NCBI RefSeq assembly: GCF_000255555.1
Contig: NZ_AGRW01000041.1
Coordinates: 1 to 64,000, forward strand
Source of the DNA: Treponema saccharophilum DSM 2985
GTDB taxonomy: Bacteria; Spirochaetota; Spirochaetia; Treponematales; Treponemataceae
Length of the DNA: 64,000 bases
Direction of reading: 5' to 3'
Shown: one piece after another, positions 30,272 through 38,136 of the stretch
Layout: each line of letters starts with the position of its first letter
Numbering within the stretch: position 1 is the stretch's first letter
Made by a program: the position numbers and the translations under genes
The notes under the pieces: model-generated
What the model was told of the DNA's origin: nothing
The model's database searches: none
The model's input: the letters and a program-made list of their open reading frames with translations, nothing else

Positions 30272-31209
30272 TCAATTTCTCCGATTGACATTTCAGATGT
30301 CTCAAAATGCATTTGAATTGGTGCTTCTTCATTTTTTATTGGTTCATGACTAGAAAAGTCTAGCAATCCCGAACCTTTTATGCTTTGACTAAAATCTAAT
30401 GGAGTTGGAATGGCTCTAAAACTAAATCTTTTCCTATCTAATTGCTTATCCTTCTTAAAACACGGAACAACAATCTGGAAATAATAATTACTAAAACAAA
30501 TAAAAAATTGATAAGCAGGTGTAATTAAACTATCATCTTTTCTTTTGAATAGAGAAGCTTTGATATATGGAAATCTTTCAAGTCCAGGGAAGAAGCGCAT
30601 TATTACAAACTTGCCAAAATAGTCCTCTATAGCTCTTTCATCAGATTGGAGCCATTTTATTGTATTATCAAAATTAGAAATTTCTGATTCTGGCACAATG
30701 GAAATAGCCATTTTAACCAAAGCTTTGTACACATTTACAGGAATGTAAGTCTGCCTTGTAAGATTAATCTGTAAAGTATGCTCATCAATTTGCTGTACAA
30801 GTTCAACTTTTCCATCTGTTTTTACATCCCAATGACCATTTGTAACATCAATACGATTATCTCCAAAAATCGGATGCTTATAAGTTATTGTTCCTCTTTT
30901 TCCTAAAATACAAGAGGCAATTCTATTTGGAAAAAGATATTTATTTAAATGGTCTTCTATCGTATTTCCAAATTTGTGATTACATTCGTCACATTCATAA
31001 TTTGTGAATAGATTTATATTTTCCAAAGACTCAGGAATTGCGTGAGCAATTTTTCGAAAGTGAACTTCAGGTTCTTTTCTACCACAAAACCGACATATCT
31101 TATTTTGAGAATCACCTAAATACTTTTTTTCTGTTAAATCATAATCTGCGATTAAAGTGTAATTATCGTTCCACCAAGTTGATAAATCTTGAATTTTATC
31201 TAATTCCAT
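30268..31209 (-). CDS. HNH endonuclease-like protein
   Basis: A 313-residue protein with an N-terminal HNH module: Cys39 and Cys42 (ICRFCG), HFRKIAHAIPESL (His56), then Cys73 and Cys76 (YECDECNHKFG) and IEDH. The two CxxC pairs would bind a structural zinc, and the His/Asn residues a catalytic metal. The remaining 220 residues are of unknown fold and may recognise a target or partner. The start ATG follows the stop of the one-TM gene by one base. It is coupled to the KAP NTPase gene, which suggests an NTPase-controlled nuclease. Confidence 0.8.
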   Translation of the reverse strand: MELDKIQDLSTWWNDNYTLIADYDLTEKKYLGDSQNKICRFCGRKEPEVHFRKIAHAIPESLENINLFTNYECDECNHKFGNTIEDHLNKYLFPNRIASCILGKRGTITYKHPIFGDNRIDVTNGHWDVKTDGKVELVQQIDEHTLQINLTRQTYIPVNVYKALVKMAISIVPESEISNFDNTIKWLQSDERAIEDYFGKFVIMRFFPGLERFPYIKASLFKRKDDSLITPAYQFFICFSNYYFQIVVPCFKKDKQLDRKRFSFRAIPTPLDFSQSIKGSGLLDFSSHEPIKNEEAPIQMHFETSEMSIGEIE

Positions 31210-31210
31210 A

Positions 31211-31681
31211 TTACTTCACCTCCACCTGCCCATTCTTTGAAGAAAGAGCCATAGCATAGTTTGACATTTCACTTCCAAATTTATTATCCGGTACAAAATA
31301 CCCTTTTTCATTCCCCTTTTTTATCGCCCAAATCGTATATGATTTTCCGAGATATTTGTATAAATCTTTACTTTGGGCAATTTCCCGTTCTCTGGCTTGA
31401 AGCCACTTTGCATACAAATGGTAAAACAAATCTGCATCCAATTTCTTTTTGTAAAGCATGAAGCATGCAGTTTCAAGTTCTCCATCAACTTTCATTTGAA
31501 GTTTTTGTGCAAGTTCTGTTTCTTTAGCTAGTTGAAGTTCGGCATTTGCTGATTGAAGCCTGTCATAAAAAGACATGAGCAAGTCCAACCTGGATTGCTT
31601 TTTGTCCCTAAAAACAAGAAAAAACGATATACCAAGCGACAAAACGGCTGTCGCAACAGATATTATTTCTATAACCGACAT
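31211..31681 (-). CDS. One-TM coiled-coil protein with HsdS-derived C-terminal tail
   Basis: A 156-residue protein started at MSVIEIISVATAVLSLG. The first 23 residues are a single membrane segment ending FFLVFRDKK, followed by a cytoplasmic helical region (RLDLLMSFYDRLQSANAELQ). The last seven residues, NGQVEVK, and the underlying 25 bases repeat the 3' end of hsdS in the same frame. A further decayed hsdS end precedes the start codon and supplies the GGTGGAGG ribosome site. It lies one base ahead of the HNH gene. It may anchor the HNH/KAP pair to the membrane; this is inference from order only. Confidence 0.65.
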   Translation of the reverse strand: MSVIEIISVATAVLSLGISFFLVFRDKKQSRLDLLMSFYDRLQSANAELQLAKETELAQKLQMKVDGELETACFMLYKKKLDADLFYHLYAKWLQAREREIAQSKDLYKYLGKSYTIWAIKKGNEKGYFVPDNKFGSEMSNYAMALSSKNGQVEVK

Positions 31682-31683
31682 AA

Positions 31684-31735
31684 TTATTCTACCTCCACCT
31701 GTCCATTTATCAAGAGCGGCAAAAGCCTGTTGCGC
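31684..31735 (-). pseudogene. Decayed copy of the hsdS 3' end
   Basis: The minus strand reads in the HsdS frame NRLLPLLINGQVEVE and stop, against DRLLPLLMNGQVEVK in the intact gene. Forty of 44 bases match the hsdS end at 32631-32674. It sits between the Bro-N/Fic gene and the one-TM gene. Only this tail is present. Confidence 0.85.
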
Positions 31736-31748
31736 TTGCACAATTTAT

Positions 31749-32624
31749 TTACTCTGATTCCTCATAGTAATATGAATAATCAATGCCTTTCATAAACATC
31801 TCACGGTCGTTGATTTTATCGGTCAAGGCATTTCGCAAAAGAGTTTTGATTTTTGCCGTATCGGAATGACTTTCTATCATTGCATTTAGATAATCGTTTT
31901 TTGGAATTTTGCTCCAGTCCACACACTTGGAAAGCCGCTTTTTGAAAATCAAATCAAGCCAAATCCTTGTGCTTCTGCCGTTGCCCTCCATAAACGGATG
32001 AGCCACATTCATCTCCACATATTTTTCTACAATTTCCTCAAAAGAGTTTTCGCTCATTTTTTCGATTTGTTGCAAAGCCTCTGGCAAAAACTGAGCTACG
32101 CAAAAAGTGAAATCGCCCTTGCTGATTGTTTTTGTGCGTATTTTGCCAGCAAAGTCGTAAAGCCCTCCAAAGATGTAGGCGTGAATCTGTTGCAACGCTT
32201 TTATAGTTCCGACATCCTCATCTTTCACAAGATTGCTCTGCAAAAAAGTGTACGCTTTCTTTTTGCTTTGTCCGTCTATCGTGTTGTCGCTGTAATTGAA
32301 CCAATCGAGGAACTTTGCGGCATTGTTATTCGGATAATTCTTTGCAAGCGTCTGAACAGCATCGTAGTCAAGAGCGTCTGCCTTTCGCTTTTTGCCATCA
32401 GGAGATTCAAATTTGAAGTCGTGAGTGACACTCACGAGTTGGATATTTTCCGTGCCAAACCTTTTTTTGAGCCATCTCCAGTAGTTACTCGCTTTTACAT
32501 AATCATCTTCATTGTTGATTGCACGGATAATGTCGATTGCACTAAACCACCATTTTGAGTTTTCTTCGTCCCAAACTGCGCGAACTTCCCTGTCGTTAAA
32601 AAAGCGGATTGAGATTTTGCCCAT
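31749..32624 (-). CDS. Bro-N/Fic two-domain protein
   Basis: A 291-residue protein. Residues 1-115 are a Bro-N-like DNA-binding domain (ISIRFFNDREVRAVWDEENS at the start), and residues 125-270 are a Fic domain with the complete motif HPFMEGNGRSTR at residue 209. All residues needed for AMP transfer are present. Genes of this type are common neighbours of type I restriction genes and may act as toxins or as regulators. The ATG overlaps the hsdS stop (TAATG), so it is translated with hsdS. A broken relative of the first domain lies at 2231. Confidence 0.85.
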   Translation of the reverse strand: MGKISIRFFNDREVRAVWDEENSKWWFSAIDIIRAINNEDDYVKASNYWRWLKKRFGTENIQLVSVTHDFKFESPDGKKRKADALDYDAVQTLAKNYPNNNAAKFLDWFNYSDNTIDGQSKKKAYTFLQSNLVKDEDVGTIKALQQIHAYIFGGLYDFAGKIRTKTISKGDFTFCVAQFLPEALQQIEKMSENSFEEIVEKYVEMNVAHPFMEGNGRSTRIWLDLIFKKRLSKCVDWSKIPKNDYLNAMIESHSDTAKIKTLLRNALTDKINDREMFMKGIDYSYYYEESE

Positions 32625-33919
32625 TACTTCACCTCCACCTGTCCATTCATTAAGAGCGGCAAAAGTCTGTCGCGAAGGGCGGTTAGTTTTTGAGTTTCAC
32701 TTTCATTTTTCCATATAGATTTTTGCAAAGGTTCAAAGAATGAATTGAATTTCTTCAAAACATCTGTATTGTCACTTGGATAGGCAACAGAGAAATCCAT
32801 AATTCTTGTTTTATCCCCTCTTGGCATTTTACTTCCTTTTGCTCCTTGCATAACATAATCAAAAAAATCATCTTGCCATAAAGTACGATAAATAAAAAAA
32901 GAATCTGATTCACTATTTGAGCGAATACACAAAACATCGGTCGAGCAATTTCCAACCAGGTTTGAAAACCAGATTTTCTTAAAATAAGGACGAATATTTG
33001 AAATCAAAACATCAAATTTTTCATATCGTACAAAATTACCTTTTAGAGGTTTTGAAATTGAATCACTAATTCCAGCTTTATTTGGAAGCATATTATCTGT
33101 GGAAATATAATTCACAATCATATCAGCAGAGTCTGTATTATCTACATATTTTGCAAAATCACTTAACTTCTTTACTTCCCAACCAGCCGGTATCTCCCGT
33201 TTAAGCACTTCGTTATATTCCATTTTTCCGCCGGAAGATTTGTAGCCTCGACTACGCTCGGCTACCGATTGACTCCGCGTCGATTGCTGAGCGGAGTCGA
33301 AGCAAGCGAAGTCGAAGGGAAAGTCAAACTGCACGAACCAGTGGTCATAGAGCCGTTTTGCCATTTGCTCCAGCTTTGCGTTCATTCGGCGATTCAATGC
33401 AATTTTGTCATCGAGAGTGGAAAGAACTGCAGCGATTTTTTGCTGGGATTCTAGTGGAGGAAAATAAAAAGATAGATTTCCAATGTCATCAGGATTTATT
33501 GACGGGTACGCCGAAACTGAATTTTGAGCAAGTGTCTGCAAATAATTCACTACATATGGTTGCGTTAGTTTAAGGTAAACATAATTTGCATCAAAATCTT
33601 CTGGATTCTTTATATCTAATGTCGTAAATCCCGATGAGACAATCAAGTTACTTTGAGGATTTTTAATTATTCCAAAATGATTCTGATTCGGTCGAACCGT
33701 TGAGAAAATGATTGTATTGTTTCTAACTTTTCGTTGTGCTCTGCTTGGAGCATTTGCAATTGAAAAACTTTGCAAGTCAGCAATTCTATTTTCAGTAATA
33801 TTGCTTGTATCAAGATAGAGAATTTCATCGATTCTATCAGATGATTTTAGTGAAGACAAATTTAAATCACAAATCTCGCCCAACTTATATTTTTTCAACT
33901 TTCCATTTTCAGTTTTCAA
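32624..33919 (-). CDS. hsdS: Type I restriction specificity subunit HsdS
   Basis: A 431-residue protein with two target-recognition domains, each reading one half of the DNA site. The first covers about 1-150 (KKYKLGEICDLNLSSLKSSD). The central conserved helix is ESQQKIAAVLSTLDDKIALN to KRLYDHWFVQFDFP. The second starts near GWEVKKLSDFAKY and ends with the distal conserved helix (LTALRDRLLPLLMNGQVEVK). Between the halves a segment reading DSAQQSTRSQSVAERSRGY is encoded by an inserted palindromic repeat that keeps the frame. HsdS joins two HsdM and two HsdR. The start is uncertain because the region upstream is low in complexity. Confidence 0.9.
   Translation of the reverse strand: MKTENGKLKKYKLGEICDLNLSSLKSSDRIDEILYLDTSNITENRIADLQSFSIANAPSRAQRKVRNNTIIFSTVRPNQNHFGIIKNPQSNLIVSSGFTTLDIKNPEDFDANYVYLKLTQPYVVNYLQTLAQNSVSAYPSINPDDIGNLSFYFPPLESQQKIAAVLSTLDDKIALNRRMNAKLEQMAKRLYDHWFVQFDFPFDFACFDSAQQSTRSQSVAERSRGYKSSGGKMEYNEVLKREIPAGWEVKKLSDFAKYVDNTDSADMIVNYISTDNMLPNKAGISDSISKPLKGNFVRYEKFDVLISNIRPYFKKIWFSNLVGNCSTDVLCIRSNSESDSFFIYRTLWQDDFFDYVMQGAKGSKMPRGDKTRIMDFSVAYPSDNTDVLKKFNSFFEPLQKSIWKNESETQKLTALRDRLLPLLMNGQVEVK
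33238..33322. repeat. Palindromic repeat inserted inside hsdS
   Basis: The stretch GACTACGCTCGGCTACCGAT, then GACTCCGCG, GAGCGGAGTCGAAG and GCGAAGTCGAAGG is made of short direct and inverted GAGCGNAGTC/GACTNCGCTC units, as in common non-coding palindromic repeats. It lies in the linker between the two recognition domains and is an uninterrupted part of the reading frame (about 28 codons). Confidence 0.65.
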
Positions 33920-33956
33920 TTCTCAATTCTCCATTATCAATTATCAAATCTCTTTG

Positions 33957-34853
33957 TTACACTTTCGCCAAAATATCTGCTATGAAAGCTGAATCAAACA
34001 CTTCAAACGCAAAGCATTTTTTGCCCAAGTCTTTGAGAGAAGCTCCAATGTGATACAAAGTTTTTCCGTCAACAATCAAAAATCTGTCGTGCATTTTTGT
34101 GGTGTGATTAACGGTCAGAGTTGGGTACTGCGCATTGAATTTCTGAATATCCTGTGCGGTGAGTTTCGTTTTTGGATCGGTGTAAATCACAACATTTACT
34201 CCGCTGCTTTTCTTTGAAAGTCGTTCAAGAACCGACAAATCTACATAACCGTCAATCAGCACGATTTTTTTTTTCGCCTGAGCAATGAAGCTTTCGAACT
34301 TGGCGTAAGCGTCGAAAATCTGCCCCTGAAAGAAAATCCCCTGTTTTTCTTCCACATTGTATTTGTCCATAAGCGTAAAAAGCTCGTCAATCCGCTTGTC
34401 CGCCTCTTTCTGATGAATGTTCGTTTCGAGCAGATTTTGCTTTATTGTGTTGATTTCGGCAAAAATATTTGCGTTGTTCTGAAGAAAATGCTTCATTTCC
34501 TTGAACATTCTGATTAGCATTTTGCTTTGGGCAACCGCAAGCTCGCCTTTCAGAACTGTCATAAGCATATAAATGCCCTGCTCTGTAAATGCGTAGGGCT
34601 TGTATCTTGTTCCGCCCCAACTTGAGGTCGAAATTTTCGACCTCAAGATTGCGTTGAATTCTTCGTCTGTCAGTTGAAATCTGAAATCCTCATCGAATCG
34701 CTCGATATTATGCTTTACCTGCTCATTAAATCGTTTGGTTTCATAACCATAGATTTCTGCCAGCTCAAAATCCAGCATCACTTGCTCGCCGCGAATCGTG
34801 TAGATTTTGTCTTTTATCCATTCTCTGTTGTGTATCGCTATTCCGTTTTCCAT
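33957..34853 (-). CDS. ORF6N domain protein with PLD-like C-terminus
   Basis: A 298-residue protein started at MENGIAIHNREWIK, where GGAGAATTGAGA precedes the ATG; the longer frame has no site and overlaps the winged-helix gene. Residues 10-110 are an ORF6N domain (TIRGEQVMLDFELAEIYGYE, KPYAFTEQGIYML), a DNA-binding domain found in phage and accessory proteins. A coiled segment follows (residues about 120-170). The C-terminal third resembles the phospholipase D nuclease fold, with HDRFLIVDGKTLYHIGASLK. One HxK-like motif suggests a PLD-type dimer with nuclease activity or nucleic-acid binding. It lies between hsdM and hsdS. Confidence 0.8.
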   Translation of the reverse strand: MENGIAIHNREWIKDKIYTIRGEQVMLDFELAEIYGYETKRFNEQVKHNIERFDEDFRFQLTDEEFNAILRSKISTSSWGGTRYKPYAFTEQGIYMLMTVLKGELAVAQSKMLIRMFKEMKHFLQNNANIFAEINTIKQNLLETNIHQKEADKRIDELFTLMDKYNVEEKQGIFFQGQIFDAYAKFESFIAQAKKKIVLIDGYVDLSVLERLSKKSSGVNVVIYTDPKTKLTAQDIQKFNAQYPTLTVNHTTKMHDRFLIVDGKTLYHIGASLKDLGKKCFAFEVFDSAFIADILAKV

Positions 34854-34855
34854 TC

Positions 34856-35125
34856 TCAATTCTCCGTAATTTCCCAATGTCCGCCTTTGTCTGCACCAAC
34901 TCGACGGATTATTCCTTTTTCTTTCAGTTGCTTTAACTGCCATTCCACACCTTTTTGGGAAATATCCAAAATATCAGCAAGTTCTGCAGTAGTTACATTG
35001 GGGTTATTTTTTATAGCCTGAACGATTTTCTCCCTAGTTTTCTCCCTAGTTTTCTCCCTAGTAATATTGTCTTCTTTCTTTTCCTCATTATCAATCTCAA
35101 AAGCAAACGGAATTGTTACCCGCAA
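34856..35125 (-). CDS. Small winged helix protein
   Basis: An 89-residue protein. Its first ten bases overlap the hsdM 3' end, so it is coupled. The body is a winged helix-turn-helix (IVQAIKNNPNVTTAELADIL then VEWQLKQLKEKGIIRRVG) that ends DKGGHWEITEN, very like the C-terminal domain of the Fic protein at 2694 (PKGGHWEILK). In front of it is a charged repeat TREKTREKTREK, encoded by a 12-bp unit in three tandem copies. It probably binds DNA and may control the operon. Length of the charged repeat may vary by slippage. Confidence 0.7.
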   Translation of the reverse strand: MRVTIPFAFEIDNEEKKEDNITREKTREKTREKIVQAIKNNPNVTTAELADILDISQKGVEWQLKQLKEKGIIRRVGADKGGHWEITEN

Positions 35126-36786
35126 AAATCATTTTCTGCTCCAACAAACTGCAATCCTGCCAGCTGCTTTTGAATCTCCTCTTCGAGTTTGCGGCTTTCG
35201 GCAAACATTGCTTTGAGTTCTTCTGTGTCGGTTTTCATCTGCGCGTTGAACTCATCTTCTGAAATATCAACATATTCAATCTTGATGTCGAAATACTGGC
35301 CTGCACTCAGAACATAGCCTTTTTCTTTTATCTGCTCATAAGTTACGGCTACAGAGAAATCTTCAACAGCTTCTTTATTGCGGAAGGTTTTTACAATCTT
35401 TTCGATTTCTTCGTTTGTGAGGCGGCGTTTTTTAAGGCCGTTGGAATCTTTGTATTCTTCTCCAAGTTTGCTTGCATCTACAAGAATTACTTTATCTGCT
35501 GTTTTAGATTTATCAAAGAAAAGAACGCTTACGTTTGTTCCTGTATTTGCAAATACATTGCTTGGCATTGAAACGACGCCCCAAACAATTTTGTCATCAA
35601 CAATCTTGTGAAGGATTTTGTTTTCAATTCCAGACTTTGCAGTAATAAATCCAGTTGGTATTACGATAGCTCCTTTTCCAGTATCTTTGATTGAGTTGAT
35701 TACATGCTGAATAAAGCAGGTGTAAATTGCCATTCCTTCTTTTTTAGTCTTTGGAACATTAGGAACCCCAGCCCAGAAACGAGCCGGCATTGCTGCAATT
35801 TTTTCTCTTGTATCGCTAAAGTCCATCTTAAATGGTGGATTAGAAACAACAAAGTCAAACTGGCGCAATTCTTTTCCGTCATCTGATTTATGATAAGGAT
35901 TTACAAGAGTATCTCCCTGAATTGCATGGTCAAGGCTTGAAACAAGGTTGTTAAGAATCAGATTAAGTTTCAACATCTTATTTGAACGCTGTGAAATATC
36001 CTGACTGAAAATTGTACAGCGGTCTTCTCCAATCTGGTGAGCCAAAGCCATAAGAAGGGTTCCTGTTCCGGCACTTGGGTCATAACATTCTATGTTGTGC
36101 AAATCTGAATCATCACCGACAAGAAGACGAGCCATAATTGTAGCGATTGCATGTGGAGTGTAATACTCTGCGTATTTTCCGCCACCAGCAGTATTGTAGT
36201 CCTGAATAAGATATTCAAAAATGTTTGCAAAAAAGTCGTAATGTTCGCTGAAAGCTTCTTCAAAACTGAACTTTGTAAGCTTGTCTACAAGTGCTCGCGC
36301 AAAGTTTGCTCTCTGGCTGTCATCTGTAACATATTGAGTGAGAGCTTCAAAAATCGGAATCTTTGTATTTGCAACCGTAAGTGTTGAAAAAATTTCCATA
36401 TTCTCTGCGGCGATATCTTTCATTGTAGAATCAAAAATTACATCAAAATCACCTTTTGATTGCTGATTCCATAGCTGAGTAATAAGATGGCGTGAATAAA
36501 GATTTGGACAGTCTGCGCCCATTACACGGCAAACTCTTTTCTGTTCGTCTTCAGAAAGTTTTGCATATTCACTTTCCCAGTCCTTTGCATTCTTGAACTG
36601 TGCTTTGTAGCGGGTGTCCTTGTTTTTAAGCGTGTAGCCGAATTTGTCGTTCAAAAATTTATACAGAAAAACCTGCGTAATGATTTTAAACTCGTTTCCG
36701 TCGTTGCCAAGTCCGGCACTCTGGCATGTTGCTTTTAATTCGTCGATAAGCGCAACTGTTTTTTCTCTGATGTTATTTGATGTCAT
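35116..36786 (-). CDS. hsdM: Type I restriction methyltransferase subunit HsdM
   Basis: A 556-residue N6-adenine methyltransferase. An N-terminal helical domain is followed by the catalytic domain with motif I DPSAGTGTLL (from residue 236) and motif IV SNPPFKMDFS (NPPF at 316-319). It transfers methyl groups from S-adenosylmethionine to the site chosen by HsdS. Length and motif order are normal and no break is seen. The C-terminal part (EELKAMFAESRKLEEEIQKQ) is the coiled contact with HsdS. The gene is separated from the upstream ATPase gene by 18 bases. Confidence 0.95.
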   Translation of the reverse strand: MTSNNIREKTVALIDELKATCQSAGLGNDGNEFKIITQVFLYKFLNDKFGYTLKNKDTRYKAQFKNAKDWESEYAKLSEDEQKRVCRVMGADCPNLYSRHLITQLWNQQSKGDFDVIFDSTMKDIAAENMEIFSTLTVANTKIPIFEALTQYVTDDSQRANFARALVDKLTKFSFEEAFSEHYDFFANIFEYLIQDYNTAGGGKYAEYYTPHAIATIMARLLVGDDSDLHNIECYDPSAGTGTLLMALAHQIGEDRCTIFSQDISQRSNKMLKLNLILNNLVSSLDHAIQGDTLVNPYHKSDDGKELRQFDFVVSNPPFKMDFSDTREKIAAMPARFWAGVPNVPKTKKEGMAIYTCFIQHVINSIKDTGKGAIVIPTGFITAKSGIENKILHKIVDDKIVWGVVSMPSNVFANTGTNVSVLFFDKSKTADKVILVDASKLGEEYKDSNGLKKRRLTNEEIEKIVKTFRNKEAVEDFSVAVTYEQIKEKGYVLSAGQYFDIKIEYVDISEDEFNAQMKTDTEELKAMFAESRKLEEEIQKQLAGLQFVGAENDFCG

Positions 36787-36804
36787 AAAATATGGTCTCC
36801 TGAA

Positions 36805-38040
36805 TTATTTACTTGTAAAGAATTCTGTAGCGGGCACAACCTCTATTATCATTCCGCCGTAGGAAATTTTGTCTTTTTGATTGAATGTTACGATAAGCGG
36901 TTTTACGCCTTCAAATTTTTTGCAAGTCTCCACAAGTCCCCGAACTTCACGCTCGCGGTTTTCTCTCGTAAGCTCATAGCAAACTTGCACGGCATTTTCC
37001 GGCACAACATCGCGTCCATAAAGAAAATCGCATTCAAAGGCAGCTTCCGCATAATACCAGATATTTTTTGTGCGGCGGCGAAGCTCTATAAAAACAGCGT
37101 TCTCCAACATTCGTCCCATATCCGCGTTTGCAGAAAGTGTCACATTCTGAATCATTCCAGTGTCTATGCAGTACACTTTTTTGGGATTCACAGACTGTGC
37201 CTTTGCGGAATAATTGAATTTGGGAACAAAGAAAAACAGATAGCACTGCTCCAAAAAAGAAAGATATTCAAGAATAGTAGCGGTTGTTTTTAATCCAAGC
37301 TGAGCCGAAAGTTTAGAACCTGTAATAAGATTTCCGCAGTTTGAAGCAAGATAGATTGCAAGCATTTTTACGGAACGAACATCTTTTATGCCGTAACGAA
37401 CAACAACATCACGCATAAGAATGTCTTCAAAAAGCCTTTTTAGGATTTCTGTTCGCTCATAAATCAAAAACTCAGGAAAACCGCCTTGCTCAAGAAATAA
37501 CTTGAAGTTTTCGGCAGATTTTTCGCATTTCCTCAAAAGACAGAATTCCTCAAAATCAAAAGGAAAAAGCTCATAATCCAAATGGCGTCCGGTAAGGCGA
37601 GTTCCAAGCTCATAGCTTAAAAGAGAGGCATTTGAGCCAGTTACCGTAACAAGGTTGTTTTTTCTGAGCTGCGAATTAATAAAAACTTCCCAACCTTCTA
37701 CAATTTGAATCTCATCAAAATAAACAGCATTGGAAGCATTTTGGTCTTTTTGATATCGTTCTATGGCTTCTTCCAGAATTACAAAATCACTTGATGAAAA
37801 ACCATAAAGAGCCGGATCGTCAAAGTTAAGATAAAAAGCATTTCTTTCTGATTCCCTAAAATCCTGATTCACAAAAGTGCTTTTTCCGCAACGTCTGATT
37901 CCAGTTATGATTCGGGCAAATTCTTTAAGAGTGGATGGAATTTTTGCCGAAACTCGCTTAACAGACAACTTTGCGTCTAAATTTTCTATTTCTTTTTTCT
38001 GTCGTGCAGATGTAGTTAAAATAAGCTCCGTGTCTATCAT
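36805..38040 (-). CDS. AAA+ ATPase, DUF4143 family
   Basis: A 411-residue protein started at MIDTELILTTSARQKKE. The AAA domain has Walker A GIRRCGKSTF and Walker B AVYFDEIQIVEGWE; the sensor region VTGSNASLLSYELGTRLTGR is typical. The C-terminal DUF4143 half has NIWYYAEAAFECDFLYG. It is embedded between hsdR and hsdM, with 96 and 18 bases to its neighbours on the same strand, so it is probably transcribed with them. Its link to restriction is unproven. It belongs to the same family as the ATPase at 989 but is not a close copy. Confidence 0.85.
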   Translation of the reverse strand: MIDTELILTTSARQKKEIENLDAKLSVKRVSAKIPSTLKEFARIITGIRRCGKSTFVNQDFRESERNAFYLNFDDPALYGFSSSDFVILEEAIERYQKDQNASNAVYFDEIQIVEGWEVFINSQLRKNNLVTVTGSNASLLSYELGTRLTGRHLDYELFPFDFEEFCLLRKCEKSAENFKLFLEQGGFPEFLIYERTEILKRLFEDILMRDVVVRYGIKDVRSVKMLAIYLASNCGNLITGSKLSAQLGLKTTATILEYLSFLEQCYLFFFVPKFNYSAKAQSVNPKKVYCIDTGMIQNVTLSANADMGRMLENAVFIELRRRTKNIWYYAEAAFECDFLYGRDVVPENAVQVCYELTRENREREVRGLVETCKKFEGVKPLIVTFNQKDKISYGGMIIEVVPATEFFTSK

Positions 38041-38136
38041 ACATTTTATTATAGTATTTAGTGACAGTGAAAACAAGTGTTTATTATCACTAAAAAGATA
38101 TATTGAATGTCGCTTAACGGAAAAGCTCTGTTGTTT

